A stretch of DNA of 64,000 nt from Bacillus sp. AFS029637 (GCF_002584985.1 NZ_NUPZ01000035.1:16386-80385); one strand, 5' to 3'; shown: positions 14,953-24,628, numbered from the stretch's first letter. Notes: generated from the letters alone by a model not told the origin. Program-made: numbers and translations.

Positions 14953-17873
14953 GAATGGAAAAACTCCATATTTATGGGTACGGAAAATTAGAAAATGTGG
15001 AAATGGATCTTTCTTTGTTGACTGTGTTGTACGGTGAAAATGAAGCGGGGAAATCGACAATTCGCTCGTTTATGAAAAGTATTTTATTCGGTTTTCCGAC
15101 GAGAGGACAGCGCCGTTATGAGCCGAAAGAAGGCGGCAAGTATGGCGGTGCGGTCACAGTACAAACGGAGAAGTACGGTCGTTTGAAAATTGAACGATTG
15201 CCGAAAACAGCGGCTGGCGAGGTGACCGTTTATTTTGAAGACGGGAAAACGGGCTGCGAAGATATTTTACACGATATATTAAGCGGAATGAATGAAAGCT
15301 TATTTGACTCTGTCTTTTCATTTGATATGCATGGCCTTCAAAACATTCATCAACTAGGCGAAGCGGATATTGGTAATTATTTATTTTCGGCCAGCGCAGT
15401 CGGAAGCGATGCGTTATTGCAGCTCGATAAAAAGTTAGAGAAAGAAATGGATCAGCGCTTTAAGCCGAGTGGTCGTAAGCCGGAAATTAACGTGTCACTG
15501 CAAGAGATGAAGAAGCTTGAAGAGAAGATGAAAGAGTGGCAAGGGAAAATTGGCACGTATGAAAAACAAGTGGAGCAGTTAAAAGAAAGTGAAGAGAAAC
15601 TTGCTTCTGTTCGTGCAGAGAAAGAGAGCGCGGAAAAACGAAAGCAAGATTATGAAATATTAGCAGCGCTAGAGCCTCTCGTTATTGAAAAACGTGCGCA
15701 CGAGAAAGTGTTAGAAAATGAAAACGGGCAGTTTCCTGTAAACGGAATAGCGCGTTATGAGGCAATCAAGGCAAAAATGGAGCCGCTTCAGTTGCAAGTA
15801 GATTCACTTCAAAAAAAGATTGAAACAGTGCAATCAGAAATTGATTCCACAGAAATAGATGAAGAATTTTTACAAAAAGAAAGTTACGTAGAAGAACTTC
15901 GTATGCAGCATTTGTCGTATGAAAATGCGCGCCAAGAAATGCGTGACATAGCGGGAAGTATTGCGAATATAAAAGAAGAAATCGCCGAGCTAGAGCAGCA
16001 AATTGGTGCTACTTTTGAAAAAGAAACGGTTCTTTCGTTTGATATGAGTTTGGCGACGAAAGAGTTAATGACGCAAACAGTGCAAAAGGCGCGCGAGTTA
16101 GAAACGCAAAAAGCACAGCTCGATGATCATTTCAAAGTAGCGCAAGAGCAATTAGAAGAGCAAGAAGAAAATATAAGACAGATTCAGAAACAAATGTTAG
16201 CGGATGAAGAGCGAAATGCGTTAGGTGAGAAAGAAAAGTCGTTCCAAGATGCGGCGTTTATCGGTATGGGCGCAGAGAGAATGAAGCGTAAGTATGAGGA
16301 AAAAGCAGGAGCCGCTATGCAAAAGAAAAAGCAGTGGCAAAGAGTTTGTCTTCTGTTACTTCTTATTAACACGCTTGTTTTATTCACGAGCTTATTTATT
16401 GATAACCGCCCACTCTTATTTATTAGTGTCATTGTTTTTGTAGGGATTGTTCTTGCTCTTGTTTTATATAAAGATCCGGCAAGTGGATTACAAGAAGAGC
16501 TCCTTACTCTTGAGCAAAGTGCTGGCGGGAGACAAAGTGAAGAAGCGATGTCTGTTCGCTATCAACTAGAAAAAGATGAAGAGATTCGTAAGCTATTTGA
16601 GCGCGAGTCGTATAAGTTACAGCAAATGGAGCGAGCGTATGATAAAGTCGTTTCATCGTATGAGGAATGGGAGAGAGAGACGTTCCGCATTAGCGAACAA
16701 GTAGATGCATATAAAACGCGCTATATGTTCCCAGATTTTTATACGTATGCACACATATTGCCGGCGTTTGAGCGTATGGAAAAAATGCAGCAATTATACC
16801 GTGAATTAGAGAAGCAAGGCGCGCGAAAATCCTCATTATATGAAATGATTTCGCACTTTGAACATAAACTAGAAACGGTTATCGGTAGCGCGGAGTATAG
16901 TAAGCTCTATGAAGCGCAAAGTCGTATGCAACAGGAGAAAGAGAAGCTCCAAACTTGTAAGCAGCTGAAAGAGAAGCTAGCGGAATGGCAAGAAGAATAT
17001 GAATTCGTGCAAGGGCAATTGAAGCAACTGTTAGTAGAACGAAACGGTTTATGGCATATTGCAGAAGCTACAGATGAAGAGATGTTTTTAGAAGCAGGTA
17101 AACTAGCGGAGAAACGTGAAGACGCCGATAAGCAAGTTGGGCGTTTATTACCACAAATTGATTTGTTAGAACAGCGTTTAACGAGTTTATCATTAGCTGA
17201 ACATTATGAAGCTGACGGTTATGATGAAAAATTAAAGCAAGAAATTACAGCTACGCAAAACTGTCTCGCGCAAGAGAAAGAGCTGACAGAGCGTATTGCG
17301 AAACATCGTATGGAAATTGCGAATTTAGAAGAAGGTAGTACGTACGGTGATTTACTGCATGAATGGGAAATGAAAAAAGCGCAAGTGCGTGAACAAGTGA
17401 AGAAGTGGGCTGCATATGCGGCGGCAAAGACAGTGTTAACGAAAACGAAGCAATATTATCATGAAGTACATTTGCCGCGTATTTTACAAAAATCAGAAGA
17501 GTATTTCGTCTATTTAACGGGCGGACGTTATAGTAAAATCTTTTCACCGTCAGAGGCGGAACCTTTCATTGTGGAACGTAACGACGGTATGCGTTTTTAC
17601 AGTCATGAACTAAGCCAAGCGACAGCAGAGCAGTTATATTTATCGCTGAGATTTGCACTCGCGAAAACATTTGAGCATGATTATCCATTTATTATTGATG
17701 ATAGTTTCGTGCACTTTGATGCGGTAAGGACGAATCGAACGATTGAACTGATAAAAGAAATTGCGAAAGATAGACAAGTCATCTTCTTTACATGCCACGC
17801 TCATCTACTCGCGTTCTTTACGGAAAAACAGATTATAAAATTAACGCATATGCGTAAAGAAAATGAGTTGTAG
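14949..17873 (+). CDS. yhaN: YhaN, SbcC/Rad50-like ATPase, 974 aa
   Basis: The N-terminal Walker A GENEAGKST (29-37) and the C-terminal Walker B PFIIDDSFVHFD are separated by about 800 residues of coiled coil (Glu/Lys/Gln-rich). Unlike typical SbcC, the middle of the coil contains two strongly hydrophobic segments (VCLLLLLINTLVLFTSLF and LLFISVIVFVGIVLALVLY, around residues 470-510), so this Rad50-like protein may touch the membrane. It starts with ATG overlapping yhaO and is followed 41 nt later by yhaM. As partner of YhaO it would drive ATP-dependent opening or tethering of DNA. Confidence 0.9.
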   Translation: MRMEKLHIYGYGKLENVEMDLSLLTVLYGENEAGKSTIRSFMKSILFGFPTRGQRRYEPKEGGKYGGAVTVQTEKYGRLKIERLPKTAAGEVTVYFEDGKTGCEDILHDILSGMNESLFDSVFSFDMHGLQNIHQLGEADIGNYLFSASAVGSDALLQLDKKLEKEMDQRFKPSGRKPEINVSLQEMKKLEEKMKEWQGKIGTYEKQVEQLKESEEKLASVRAEKESAEKRKQDYEILAALEPLVIEKRAHEKVLENENGQFPVNGIARYEAIKAKMEPLQLQVDSLQKKIETVQSEIDSTEIDEEFLQKESYVEELRMQHLSYENARQEMRDIAGSIANIKEEIAELEQQIGATFEKETVLSFDMSLATKELMTQTVQKARELETQKAQLDDHFKVAQEQLEEQEENIRQIQKQMLADEERNALGEKEKSFQDAAFIGMGAERMKRKYEEKAGAAMQKKKQWQRVCLLLLLINTLVLFTSLFIDNRPLLFISVIVFVGIVLALVLYKDPASGLQEELLTLEQSAGGRQSEEAMSVRYQLEKDEEIRKLFERESYKLQQMERAYDKVVSSYEEWERETFRISEQVDAYKTRYMFPDFYTYAHILPAFERMEKMQQLYRELEKQGARKSSLYEMISHFEHKLETVIGSAEYSKLYEAQSRMQQEKEKLQTCKQLKEKLAEWQEEYEFVQGQLKQLLVERNGLWHIAEATDEEMFLEAGKLAEKREDADKQVGRLLPQIDLLEQRLTSLSLAEHYEADGYDEKLKQEITATQNCLAQEKELTERIAKHRMEIANLEEGSTYGDLLHEWEMKKAQVREQVKKWAAYAAAKTVLTKTKQYYHEVHLPRILQKSEEYFVYLTGGRYSKIFSPSEAEPFIVERNDGMRFYSHELSQATAEQLYLSLRFALAKTFEHDYPFIIDDSFVHFDAVRTNRTIELIKEIAKDRQVIFFTCHAHLLAFFTEKQIIKLTHMRKENEL

Positions 17874-17896
17874 TATGCTATACTAAAAGTAACTGA

Positions 17897-18859
<963 letters not shown>

Positions 18860-18874
18860 TAGTGTGAACCAAAT

Positions 18875-18915
18875 GGCCTCATTAAGTATTAGTAAGCTTA
18901 GTGGGGCTGTTTTTT
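18875..18915 (+). terminator. rho-independent terminator of the yhaONM operon
   Basis: GGCCTCATTAAG (18875-18886) pairs with CTTAGTGGGGCT (18896-18907) using G-U pairs, then GTTTTTT. Confidence 0.75.
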
Positions 18916-19795
18916 AATTTTGCTTTTCAAAATATTGTTCTTTAATTATTTTTAACTTGTCTTCGTTTTCTGTTAGTTCAAATATAAATAACGCTTTTTC
19001 CATGTTAGTAGCAATATCTTTTTCATTAGATTGTTTAAGTTTCAATAAATTCCAAGCTTTCCCATAGTATAGTTCACCCAATAGGTAGAAAGTATTTAGA
19101 TTAATAGCTAATTTGATGCCCATATCATTGTATTTTATTGCCTCTTCATGTTGATGTTCATGGCCTAAAATTTTTGCTAAATTAAAAATGATTTTTAATT
19201 TAATTTCTTTATCTTTAGGAAAATCTAGCTTATTAAAATGAGTTAAACATTTTTTTAAGATAGTAATGCTTTTTTCGTATTCATTGTTGTCCCAATGAAA
19301 TATAGCCATCGTCTGCATCATATCTATTTCTCTTTCTGATAAAAAATCAGAATTCGTTATAGTTAGTTTTAAAGCATTGTTTAAAAGTTTTAAAGCAGTT
19401 TTTGTTGATTTATGTACATAAAATCTAGCAATTGATTCATGCCATATTAGAAATTGTTGATCTTCTTTTGATTGGAAATTATTCTCGTTTTTTTCTTGTT
19501 CCACTATTTCATAAAGTTCTTTATATTGTTTTTGCTTTGTGCAATCTCTCATTACATATTTTACATTTTCTACGTATTTTAATTTCTTATTTTGAGTTAG
19601 TGCAAATATATAATTCGGATCAATACCAAGCTTTTCAGATAATTGATACAGTAATATGCTAGATGGATAAATAATGCCTTTTTCTATTTTACTAATTTGA
19701 CTTTGTGAACATATTCCGTGACATAACTCGGATTGTGATATATTTTTTTTTATTCTCAGTTCTTTAATAGTGATACCTAAATTATAAAACTCCAT
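18914..19795 (-). CDS. PlcR-like RRNPP-family regulator (HTH + TPR), 293 aa
   Basis: The N-terminal XRE helix-turn-helix (about 7-60: TIKELRIKKNISQSEL, CSQSQISKIEKG) is followed by about 230 residues of TPR-like helical repeats (LLNNALKLTIT, YEKSITILKKCLTHF, HEEAIKYNDMGIKLA). The architecture and length match PlcR/PapR-type quorum regulators (PlcR 285 aa), in which the TPR domain binds a secreted and re-imported peptide. AGGGGGC precedes the ATG. It is divergent from a small ORF with a signal sequence at 19962, which could encode the cognate peptide. Targets are unknown; a divergent regulator often controls its neighbour. Confidence 0.85.
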   Translation of the reverse strand: MEFYNLGITIKELRIKKNISQSELCHGICSQSQISKIEKGIIYPSSILLYQLSEKLGIDPNYIFALTQNKKLKYVENVKYVMRDCTKQKQYKELYEIVEQEKNENNFQSKEDQQFLIWHESIARFYVHKSTKTALKLLNNALKLTITNSDFLSEREIDMMQTMAIFHWDNNEYEKSITILKKCLTHFNKLDFPKDKEIKLKIIFNLAKILGHEHQHEEAIKYNDMGIKLAINLNTFYLLGELYYGKAWNLLKLKQSNEKDIATNMEKALFIFELTENEDKLKIIKEQYFEKQN

Positions 19796-19961
19796 GTTGC
19801 CCCCTAATATGTAACACTTTATGAGTATAAGAATAATTTCTAACCTTTAATGTAATGTAAAATTAGTATGGTTGCAATTATTAATTATTTTAATATGAAC
19901 AAATTTGAATGAACCTATGTTATAAATAAAATGTTACTGAAAAAAAGTTAGAAGTGGTTAT

Positions 19962-20123
19962 TTGAAGAAATTAATAATATCGTGTTTATTGGCTACATTC
20001 CTTCTAAATATTGTAGGATGTTCTAATAAAATTGGTACACTAAGGGATAAGTCTAAAACTTCATCATCTGTGAAGTCTACACACATCAACAAAGCCTGGT
20101 ACAAACATATGCAATGGGATTAA
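19962..20123 (+). CDS. small secreted lipoprotein-like ORF, 53 aa (candidate signalling-peptide precursor or frameshifted gene)
   Basis: TTG start; KKLIISCLLATFLLNIVGC is a lipoprotein signal with Cys20, followed by a hydrophilic Ser/Lys-rich tail ending HMQWD. It is divergent from the RRNPP regulator with a 166-nt gap, so it could be the peptide precursor. Warning: just before its stop, a -1 shift opens another frame (AMGLKKFEMIGATGYKGSL) to a TGA near 20190, so the ORF could instead be the start of a longer, frameshifted lipoprotein. The ribosome binding site is weak (AGAAGTGG). Both readings remain open. Confidence 0.45.
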   Translation: MKKLIISCLLATFLLNIVGCSNKIGTLRDKSKTSSSVKSTHINKAWYKHMQWD

Positions 20124-20211
20124 AAAAATTTGAAATGATTGGTGCTACAGGTTATAAGGGAAGTTTAATAAGTGATCAAAGCTGAAAACACTTTTACAGT
20201 AGTTACATCAT

Positions 20212-20245
20212 AAAAGAATCCTTCCATACAGGTAGGATTCTTTTT
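20212..20245 (+). terminator. rho-independent terminator
   Basis: AAAAGAATCCT pairs with AGGATTCTTTT, followed by further T. The bcr1 element begins immediately after it. Confidence 0.85.
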
Positions 20246-20246
20246 G

Positions 20247-20404
20247 TTTATCCCGCTTTAATGGGCAGTAAGACCCCCACCTCAAAATTCAGCGAAAGCA
20301 AAGAATTTAGGTGGGGGTCGAGCTGCCCATTAAAGTCCGATTGGTGAGGGCTGATAATCAGTGGGGGATGAAGAAAACCCCCACTGATTAAAGTTTCACT
20401 TTAT
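20247..20404. repeat. bcr1 repeat, copy 1
   Basis: About 150 bp beginning TCCCGCTTTAATGGGCAGTA and ending AAAGTTTCACTTTAT, bounded by TTTAT at 20247-20251 and 20400-20404. It contains nested inverted repeats (GACCCCCACCT...AGGTGGGGGTC, and AATCAGTGGGGG...CCCCCACTGATT). This is bcr1, a non-coding mobile element restricted to the B. cereus group and known for TTTAT target duplications. The second copy at 34827 is about 95% identical. Confidence 0.92.
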
Positions 20405-20505
20405 AAAATCTTTAGTTGAACAAGTAAATTAGAAGCCTTTAATAGGTAAGTAATTGTTTTATAAAAGAACCATTCACTACGCTAAAATGTTATGTAATAA
20501 AAAAT

Positions 20506-20521
20506 ATCTTGAATTCGAGAT
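20506..20521. promoter_or_regulatory. MhqR-type operator
   Basis: ATCTTGAATTCGAGAT, one base pair short of a perfect palindrome, fits the B. subtilis MhqR box (tATCTcgaAtTCgAGATa) that controls quinone/catechol-detoxifying dioxygenases. The next genes belong to exactly that family. Confidence 0.75.
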
Positions 20522-20565
20522 TTTATCCTTGCTTTTTAATCACTTGAGATGTAAAGTGATAGTAA

Positions 20566-20611
20566 CGAAAGTGATTGAGTCGTATGAAAAACATACACTC
20601 AGTTGCTTTCG
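20566..20611 (+). other. 15-bp leader hairpin
   Basis: CGAAAGTGATTGAGT (20566-20580) pairs along its full length with ACTCAGTTGCTTTCG (20597-20611) using three G-U pairs. The G-U pairs on one side only mean it forms in the plus-strand RNA. No T run follows. Confidence 0.5.
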
Positions 20612-20766
20612 ATTAAAAAAACAAAGTAACTTATTCAGTAAAAACTAAGATGAATTTACAAAAACATAATGAGAATAAATTGAAAAGCTAAAAACCATAT
20701 TACTTGTGGGAAATGTTATTTTTTTAGTTATCACTTGACTAGTAAAACGAAGCGGAGGAATAAACA

Positions 20767-21711
20767 ATGTATGAAATTAAAGGGCACCATCACATTTCAA
20801 TGGTTACGAAAAACGCAAATGAAAATAATCATTTTTATAAAAACGTGCTTGGTTTACGTCGTGTGAAAATGACGGTAAACCAAGATGATCCGTCAATGTA
20901 TCACTTATTTTATGGAGATAAAACAGGAAGTCCGGGTACAGAATTATCATTTTTTGAAATACCTTTAGTAGGAAAAACATACCGTGGTACAAATGCGATT
21001 ACTCGAATTGGATTACTCGTTCCTTCAGAGGAGAGCTTGCATTACTGGAAAGTACGATTTGAGGAATTCGGTGTGGAACATAGTGAAATGACAACATATG
21101 CAAATCGTCCTGCTTTGCAATTTGAGGATGCTGAAGGTCTTCGCTTAGTACTACTCGTTTCAAACGGAGAAAAGGTGGAGCACTGGGAAACGTGGGAGAA
21201 ATCAGAAGTTCCTGCAAAGCATCAAATTCAAGGAATGGGTTCTGTGGAAATGACAGTTCGTAGACTTGATAAAATGGCGAGTACACTTACAGAGATGTTT
21301 GGTTATACAGAGGTTAGCCGCAGCGAAGAGGAAGCAATTTTTCAGTCCATTAAAGGAGAAGCTTTTGGAGAAATCGTTGTGAAATATTTAGATGGTCCTA
21401 CTGAAAAGCCGGGCCGCGGTAGCATCCACCATTTAGCAATTCGTGTGAAAAATGATGCAGAGCTCGCTTATTGGGAAGAACAGGTGAAACTAAGAGGTTT
21501 CCATTCTTCAGGAATCATCGATCGTTTCTATTTTAAAAGCTTATATTTCCGTGAATCAAACGGAATTCTATTTGAAATTGCGACAGATGGACCAGGATTT
21601 ACAATTGATGGAGATGTAGAACATTTAGGAGAAAAACTTGATTTACCGCCGTTCTTAGAAGATAAGCGAGCAGAAATTGAAGCGAATTTAGCGCCTATTG
21701 AAGAGAAGTAA
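20767..21711 (+). CDS. ring-cleaving dioxygenase (MhqO/MhqA-like, VOC superfamily), 314 aa
   Basis: Two tandem VOC/glyoxalase-fold domains (about 1-145, 150-300). Likely metal ligands are in IKGHHHISMVT (His 7-9), IHHLAIRV (about 220) and ILFEIATDGPGF (Glu, about 272), the usual His-His-Glu set. These enzymes open hydroquinone or catechol rings with O2 in the cytosol and detoxify quinones. GCGGAGG precedes the ATG. It is the first of two adjacent paralogs in one unit downstream of an MhqR-type box. Confidence 0.88.
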   Translation: MYEIKGHHHISMVTKNANENNHFYKNVLGLRRVKMTVNQDDPSMYHLFYGDKTGSPGTELSFFEIPLVGKTYRGTNAITRIGLLVPSEESLHYWKVRFEEFGVEHSEMTTYANRPALQFEDAEGLRLVLLVSNGEKVEHWETWEKSEVPAKHQIQGMGSVEMTVRRLDKMASTLTEMFGYTEVSRSEEEAIFQSIKGEAFGEIVVKYLDGPTEKPGRGSIHHLAIRVKNDAELAYWEEQVKLRGFHSSGIIDRFYFKSLYFRESNGILFEIATDGPGFTIDGDVEHLGEKLDLPPFLEDKRAEIEANLAPIEEK

Positions 21712-21757
21712 TAGAAGAAAAAATATAAATTTTAAAACCATTGGAGGAGAATATAAT

Positions 21758-22735
21758 ATGAACCAATTAAAAGGAATACACCACGTTACAGCAATTACAA
21801 GTAGTGCAGAAAAGAACTATGAATTTTTCACTTACGTGTTAGGAATGCGTTTAGTTAAAAAAACAGTAAACCAAGATGATATTCAAACGTACCATTTATT
21901 CTTTGCAGATGATAAAGGTAGTGCCGGAACAGATATGACATTCTTTGATTTCCCAGGTGTCCCAAAAGGAGTACACGGTACAAATGAAATTTCAAAAACT
22001 TCATTCCGTGTGCCAACTGATGCAGCATTAGAATATTGGGTGAAACGTTTTGACCGACTTGAAGTGGAACATACAGGAATTAAAGAACAATTTGGTAAGA
22101 AAACTCTATCTTTCGTTGATTTTGATGACCAACACTATCAATTAATCTCTGATGAATTAGATAAAGGGATCGAATCAGGTACACCGTGGCAAAACGGCCC
22201 AGTTCCATTAGAATACGCAATTACTGGCTTAGGACCTGTATTTATCCGTATCGCAAACTTTACTTTCTTCAAAGAAGTGTTAGAAAAAGTTCTATTATTT
22301 AAAGAGATTGCGCAAGAAGGAGAATTCTATTTATTTGAAGTGAACGAAGGTGGAAACGGTGCATCTGTCATCGTAGAACATAATACGGTTCTTCCTGAAG
22401 CACAACAAGGTTTTGGTACAGTGCACCATGCCGCATTCCGCGTAGAAGATCGCGCTGTATTAGAAGAATGGATTGAGAGAATAGGTAGCGTTGGACTTCC
22501 TTCATCTGGATATGTAAACCGCCACTTCTTCGAATCATTATACGCACGAGTTGCGCCGCAAATTTTATTTGAATTTGCAACAGATGGCCCAGGGTTTATG
22601 GGAGATGAGCCATACGAAACACTTGGAGAAAAATTATCTTTACCTCCATTCCTAGAGCCAAAACGTGAAGAAATTGAAAAATTAGTCCGTCCGATTGATA
22701 CAGTGAGAAGTACGAAGGAATTTATTAAAGAGTAA
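21758..22735 (+). CDS. ring-cleaving dioxygenase (MhqO/MhqA-like) paralog, 325 aa
   Basis: Similar in organisation to the preceding gene: KGIHHVTAITSSAEKN at the N-terminus, VHHAAFRV in the second domain and ILFEFATDGPGF near the end. Its start at 21758 follows GGAGGAG with 8-nt spacing, 46 nt after the first gene. The pair is a tandem duplication with substantial divergence, so substrate preferences may differ. It ends at a terminator at 22759. Confidence 0.88.
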   Translation: MNQLKGIHHVTAITSSAEKNYEFFTYVLGMRLVKKTVNQDDIQTYHLFFADDKGSAGTDMTFFDFPGVPKGVHGTNEISKTSFRVPTDAALEYWVKRFDRLEVEHTGIKEQFGKKTLSFVDFDDQHYQLISDELDKGIESGTPWQNGPVPLEYAITGLGPVFIRIANFTFFKEVLEKVLLFKEIAQEGEFYLFEVNEGGNGASVIVEHNTVLPEAQQGFGTVHHAAFRVEDRAVLEEWIERIGSVGLPSSGYVNRHFFESLYARVAPQILFEFATDGPGFMGDEPYETLGEKLSLPPFLEPKREEIEKLVRPIDTVRSTKEFIKE

Positions 22736-22758
22736 AAATAGAGATAGTAAGTAGAAGG

Positions 22759-22800
22759 GCAAGTAGTTTTAGCGGAGTGCTGGAACTGCTTGCTTTTTTT
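22759..22800 (+). terminator. rho-independent terminator
   Basis: GCAAGTAGTT pairs with AACTGCTTGC (one G-T pair), followed by a T run. Confidence 0.8.
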
Positions 22801-22980
22801 ATTTTCGTTTTATAAGTATTTTTAGGAAACCAAAATAGTATAAAAAATAAAAATAAAGAAATCACATTAAACCAGTGATACTCAGTCTAAAACATTTTTT
22901 AATCAAATAAATAACGTTATTTCTTGTCGGTTCGAAATAAAGATTGATCAAAAATACTCAACATTCCAGCATTTTACGAT

Positions 22981-23028
22981 AAATAAAAAGAATCCATTTT
23001 GAAAAAAATTGATCAAAACGGATTCTTA
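22981..23028 (-). terminator. minus-strand terminator
   Basis: AAGAATCCATTTTGA (22989) pairs with TCAAAACGGATTCTT (to 23028) with one mismatch; on the minus strand the stem is followed by a T-rich tract. It would end transcripts from the GC-rich gene region. 22801-22980 holds nothing else I can identify. Confidence 0.7.
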
Positions 23029-23123
23029 TATTGTGGTATTAAGATTGATTTTTATAAAAAAGATTAATCATTTGCTGTCTATGTTGTAAAACCATCGCGC
23101 CCTTTAATCGAATAAGCCACTAA

Positions 23124-23236
23124 TTATTTTAGCTCTCGAAAATCTTCGATTGTAAAGTACACTACACTAACTCTTCTCCACGCGAAACGAGCTCTTGCGC
23201 AATTTCAATAGTCCGTGTTTCTGTGTAATCAACTTC
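23124..23236 (-). pseudogene. C-terminal gene remnant with 5-bp duplication
   Basis: Immediately after the stop of the GC-rich gene, the minus strand reads in Bacillus-like codons: EVDYTETRTIEIAQELVSRG and EELV, then a stop. The stop arises from a tandem repeat of GTGTA (23158-23167); removing one copy restores EELVYFTIEDFRELK and a natural TAA at 23124. The parent gene is not recognised. It looks like the 3' end of a resident gene cut by the foreign insertion. Confidence 0.45.
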
Positions 23237-24200
23237 AGTTGGACTCATCTCGAAGGGCTCGCCGGCGTTCGTGTAGCACCAACAGGATAATCATCCCCAT
23301 TATTACACCTAAGACAATGCCGGCCTGTGTAGTCAACAACCATGCCAATGGGTACTCTGGGGAGGGTGGCGCATCGAGTCGAACTGAAGATAAGGTAGAA
23401 TAGAGGTTGTTGGAGAACAACGCTCCCGATGAAATCCATGTCGCTGCCATAGGAGGTAGAAACCGCCTTGATCCACGGCGGGATGATATCACCAGTATGC
23501 CCCACGCACCAGCAAAGGACCACACACCTGTATTCAATGACAGCAGGTACCACCATACATCGCGTCCCCCCATAGTTGCCGGGTCGATGCCAAAAGAGCC
23601 ACCAACTGCCCAAAACACCTTGATGACACCGAGCAGAATGCAACCGGCAGCGACAATCCTAGCCAAGATGATCTGTAGTTGTAAAGTATTGCCCGGCAAC
23701 TCCTTGTAGTCGGTTGTGCCACTCAGCGCCTCTGGCCAAAGTGCCATTGCATACCCCGCTAATGCAAGCGGCAGGAAGATGCCAATCCCGAAAAGTGAGA
23801 TCATGACGAAGATCTGCTCGTATACCCAGAAGTCGGCGGCACCTGCTTCTTGATCCCGGATCATAGCTGCAGGGCCCAGAACCGGTGCAATCAACAAAAT
23901 GGGAACGAGCAAACCGGTACCAACCCAAATGGGTAGAGCAACCAACCACGCAGGTAGCCGCTCCCCCCATGGCCTGCAAAACGCCATTGCAAGAAGAATG
24001 CCAATCGCAGCGAGAACGGCAGTTACTGCGTTTATAATGCGCCAGTTGGCGTCACCCATTTGCTCGGTTGGAAGGAAGAAACCAAAAGTCCATACAATTT
24101 TGATCAGCAGGTAAGGTGTTACTGCTATTGCCGCACTATAACCGCAGATTCTACGCAACCTCATCAATCTTGAGGCCTTCCTCTCTGCACTAATTGTCAT
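23235..24200 (-). CDS. polytopic membrane protein of foreign base composition, 321 aa
   Basis: About eight hydrophobic helices (for example AAIAVTPYLLIKIVWTFGFF, LVALPIWVGTGLLVPILLIA, GIVLGVIMGMIILLVLHE), with a positively charged N-terminus and a Glu-Arg-Arg-Arg-rich tail. I do not recognise the family; the style resembles uncharacterised actinobacterial membrane proteins. Base composition is above 50% GC with GCC, GGC and CTG codons, against about 35% for the surroundings, and changes abruptly at both ends, so recent horizontal transfer is likely. AGGAG lies about 9 nt before the ATG. No mobility gene remains beside it. Confidence 0.7.
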   Translation of the reverse strand: MTISAERKASRLMRLRRICGYSAAIAVTPYLLIKIVWTFGFFLPTEQMGDANWRIINAVTAVLAAIGILLAMAFCRPWGERLPAWLVALPIWVGTGLLVPILLIAPVLGPAAMIRDQEAGAADFWVYEQIFVMISLFGIGIFLPLALAGYAMALWPEALSGTTDYKELPGNTLQLQIILARIVAAGCILLGVIKVFWAVGGSFGIDPATMGGRDVWWYLLSLNTGVWSFAGAWGILVISSRRGSRRFLPPMAATWISSGALFSNNLYSTLSSVRLDAPPSPEYPLAWLLTTQAGIVLGVIMGMIILLVLHERRRALRDESN

Positions 24201-24346
24201 CTTCTCATCTCCTCTACAAGTTCTAACTCACTTTATTTCATAATTATATATTCACAACTGTCCTAATGCCTTTAAACCTTCCTTGTACAACTTTCAAGTA
24301 CTTATATTTTCAAGACTCCTATTAGTGCCTTCCTTACATAACATAG

Positions 24347-24466
24347 TTACTCTAGATTATCGAATAAAATGCCATAACTTAATTTCGATTTCCCTTTGAA
24401 TAATCGCTTCCTTAATTCCATTAGATGGCCCGATTGTTGAATGGAATGAACCGCATTTTTTAACAA
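24347..24466 (-). pseudogene. short coding-like remnant, 39 codons
   Basis: The minus-strand frame from a TTG at 24466 encodes VHSIQQSGHLMELRKRLFKG followed by a plausible C-terminus ending LFDNLE, in Bacillus-like codons. There is no ribosome binding site and no upstream continuation. It may be another piece of the locus disrupted next to the GC-rich gene. Very tentative. Confidence 0.25.
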
Positions 24467-24628
24467 CTTTATTATTTTTTAAACGACTTTATTGTAAACT
24501 AAACAACTTTTTATCACTTAACAGCACAAAATATTGATTATTATTTAAACCTCCTTTTTGTGGTACACACTAGAACTTATAATCTGTTTAACAATATGAA
24601 AAATAAAGTAATATCGAGGGGAATTCAT

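Larger units (their letters stand above)
20405..20766. other. regulatory upstream region of the ring-cleaving dioxygenase genes
   Basis: An open frame of 64 codons here has no convincing start or coding character. The region holds an MhqR-type operator at 20506-20521 and a 15-bp hairpin at 20566-20611, so it is most likely a long regulated leader. Confidence 0.5.

Noticed and set aside
20454..20648. 64-codon open frame upstream of the ring-cleaving dioxygenases
   Set aside because: No ribosome binding site and atypical composition; it spans the MhqR-type operator and the leader hairpin.
23245..23979. Several long frames on both strands within the GC-rich gene
   Set aside because: High GC removes stop codons in all frames; only the 321-aa frame has a ribosome binding site and coherent membrane helices.
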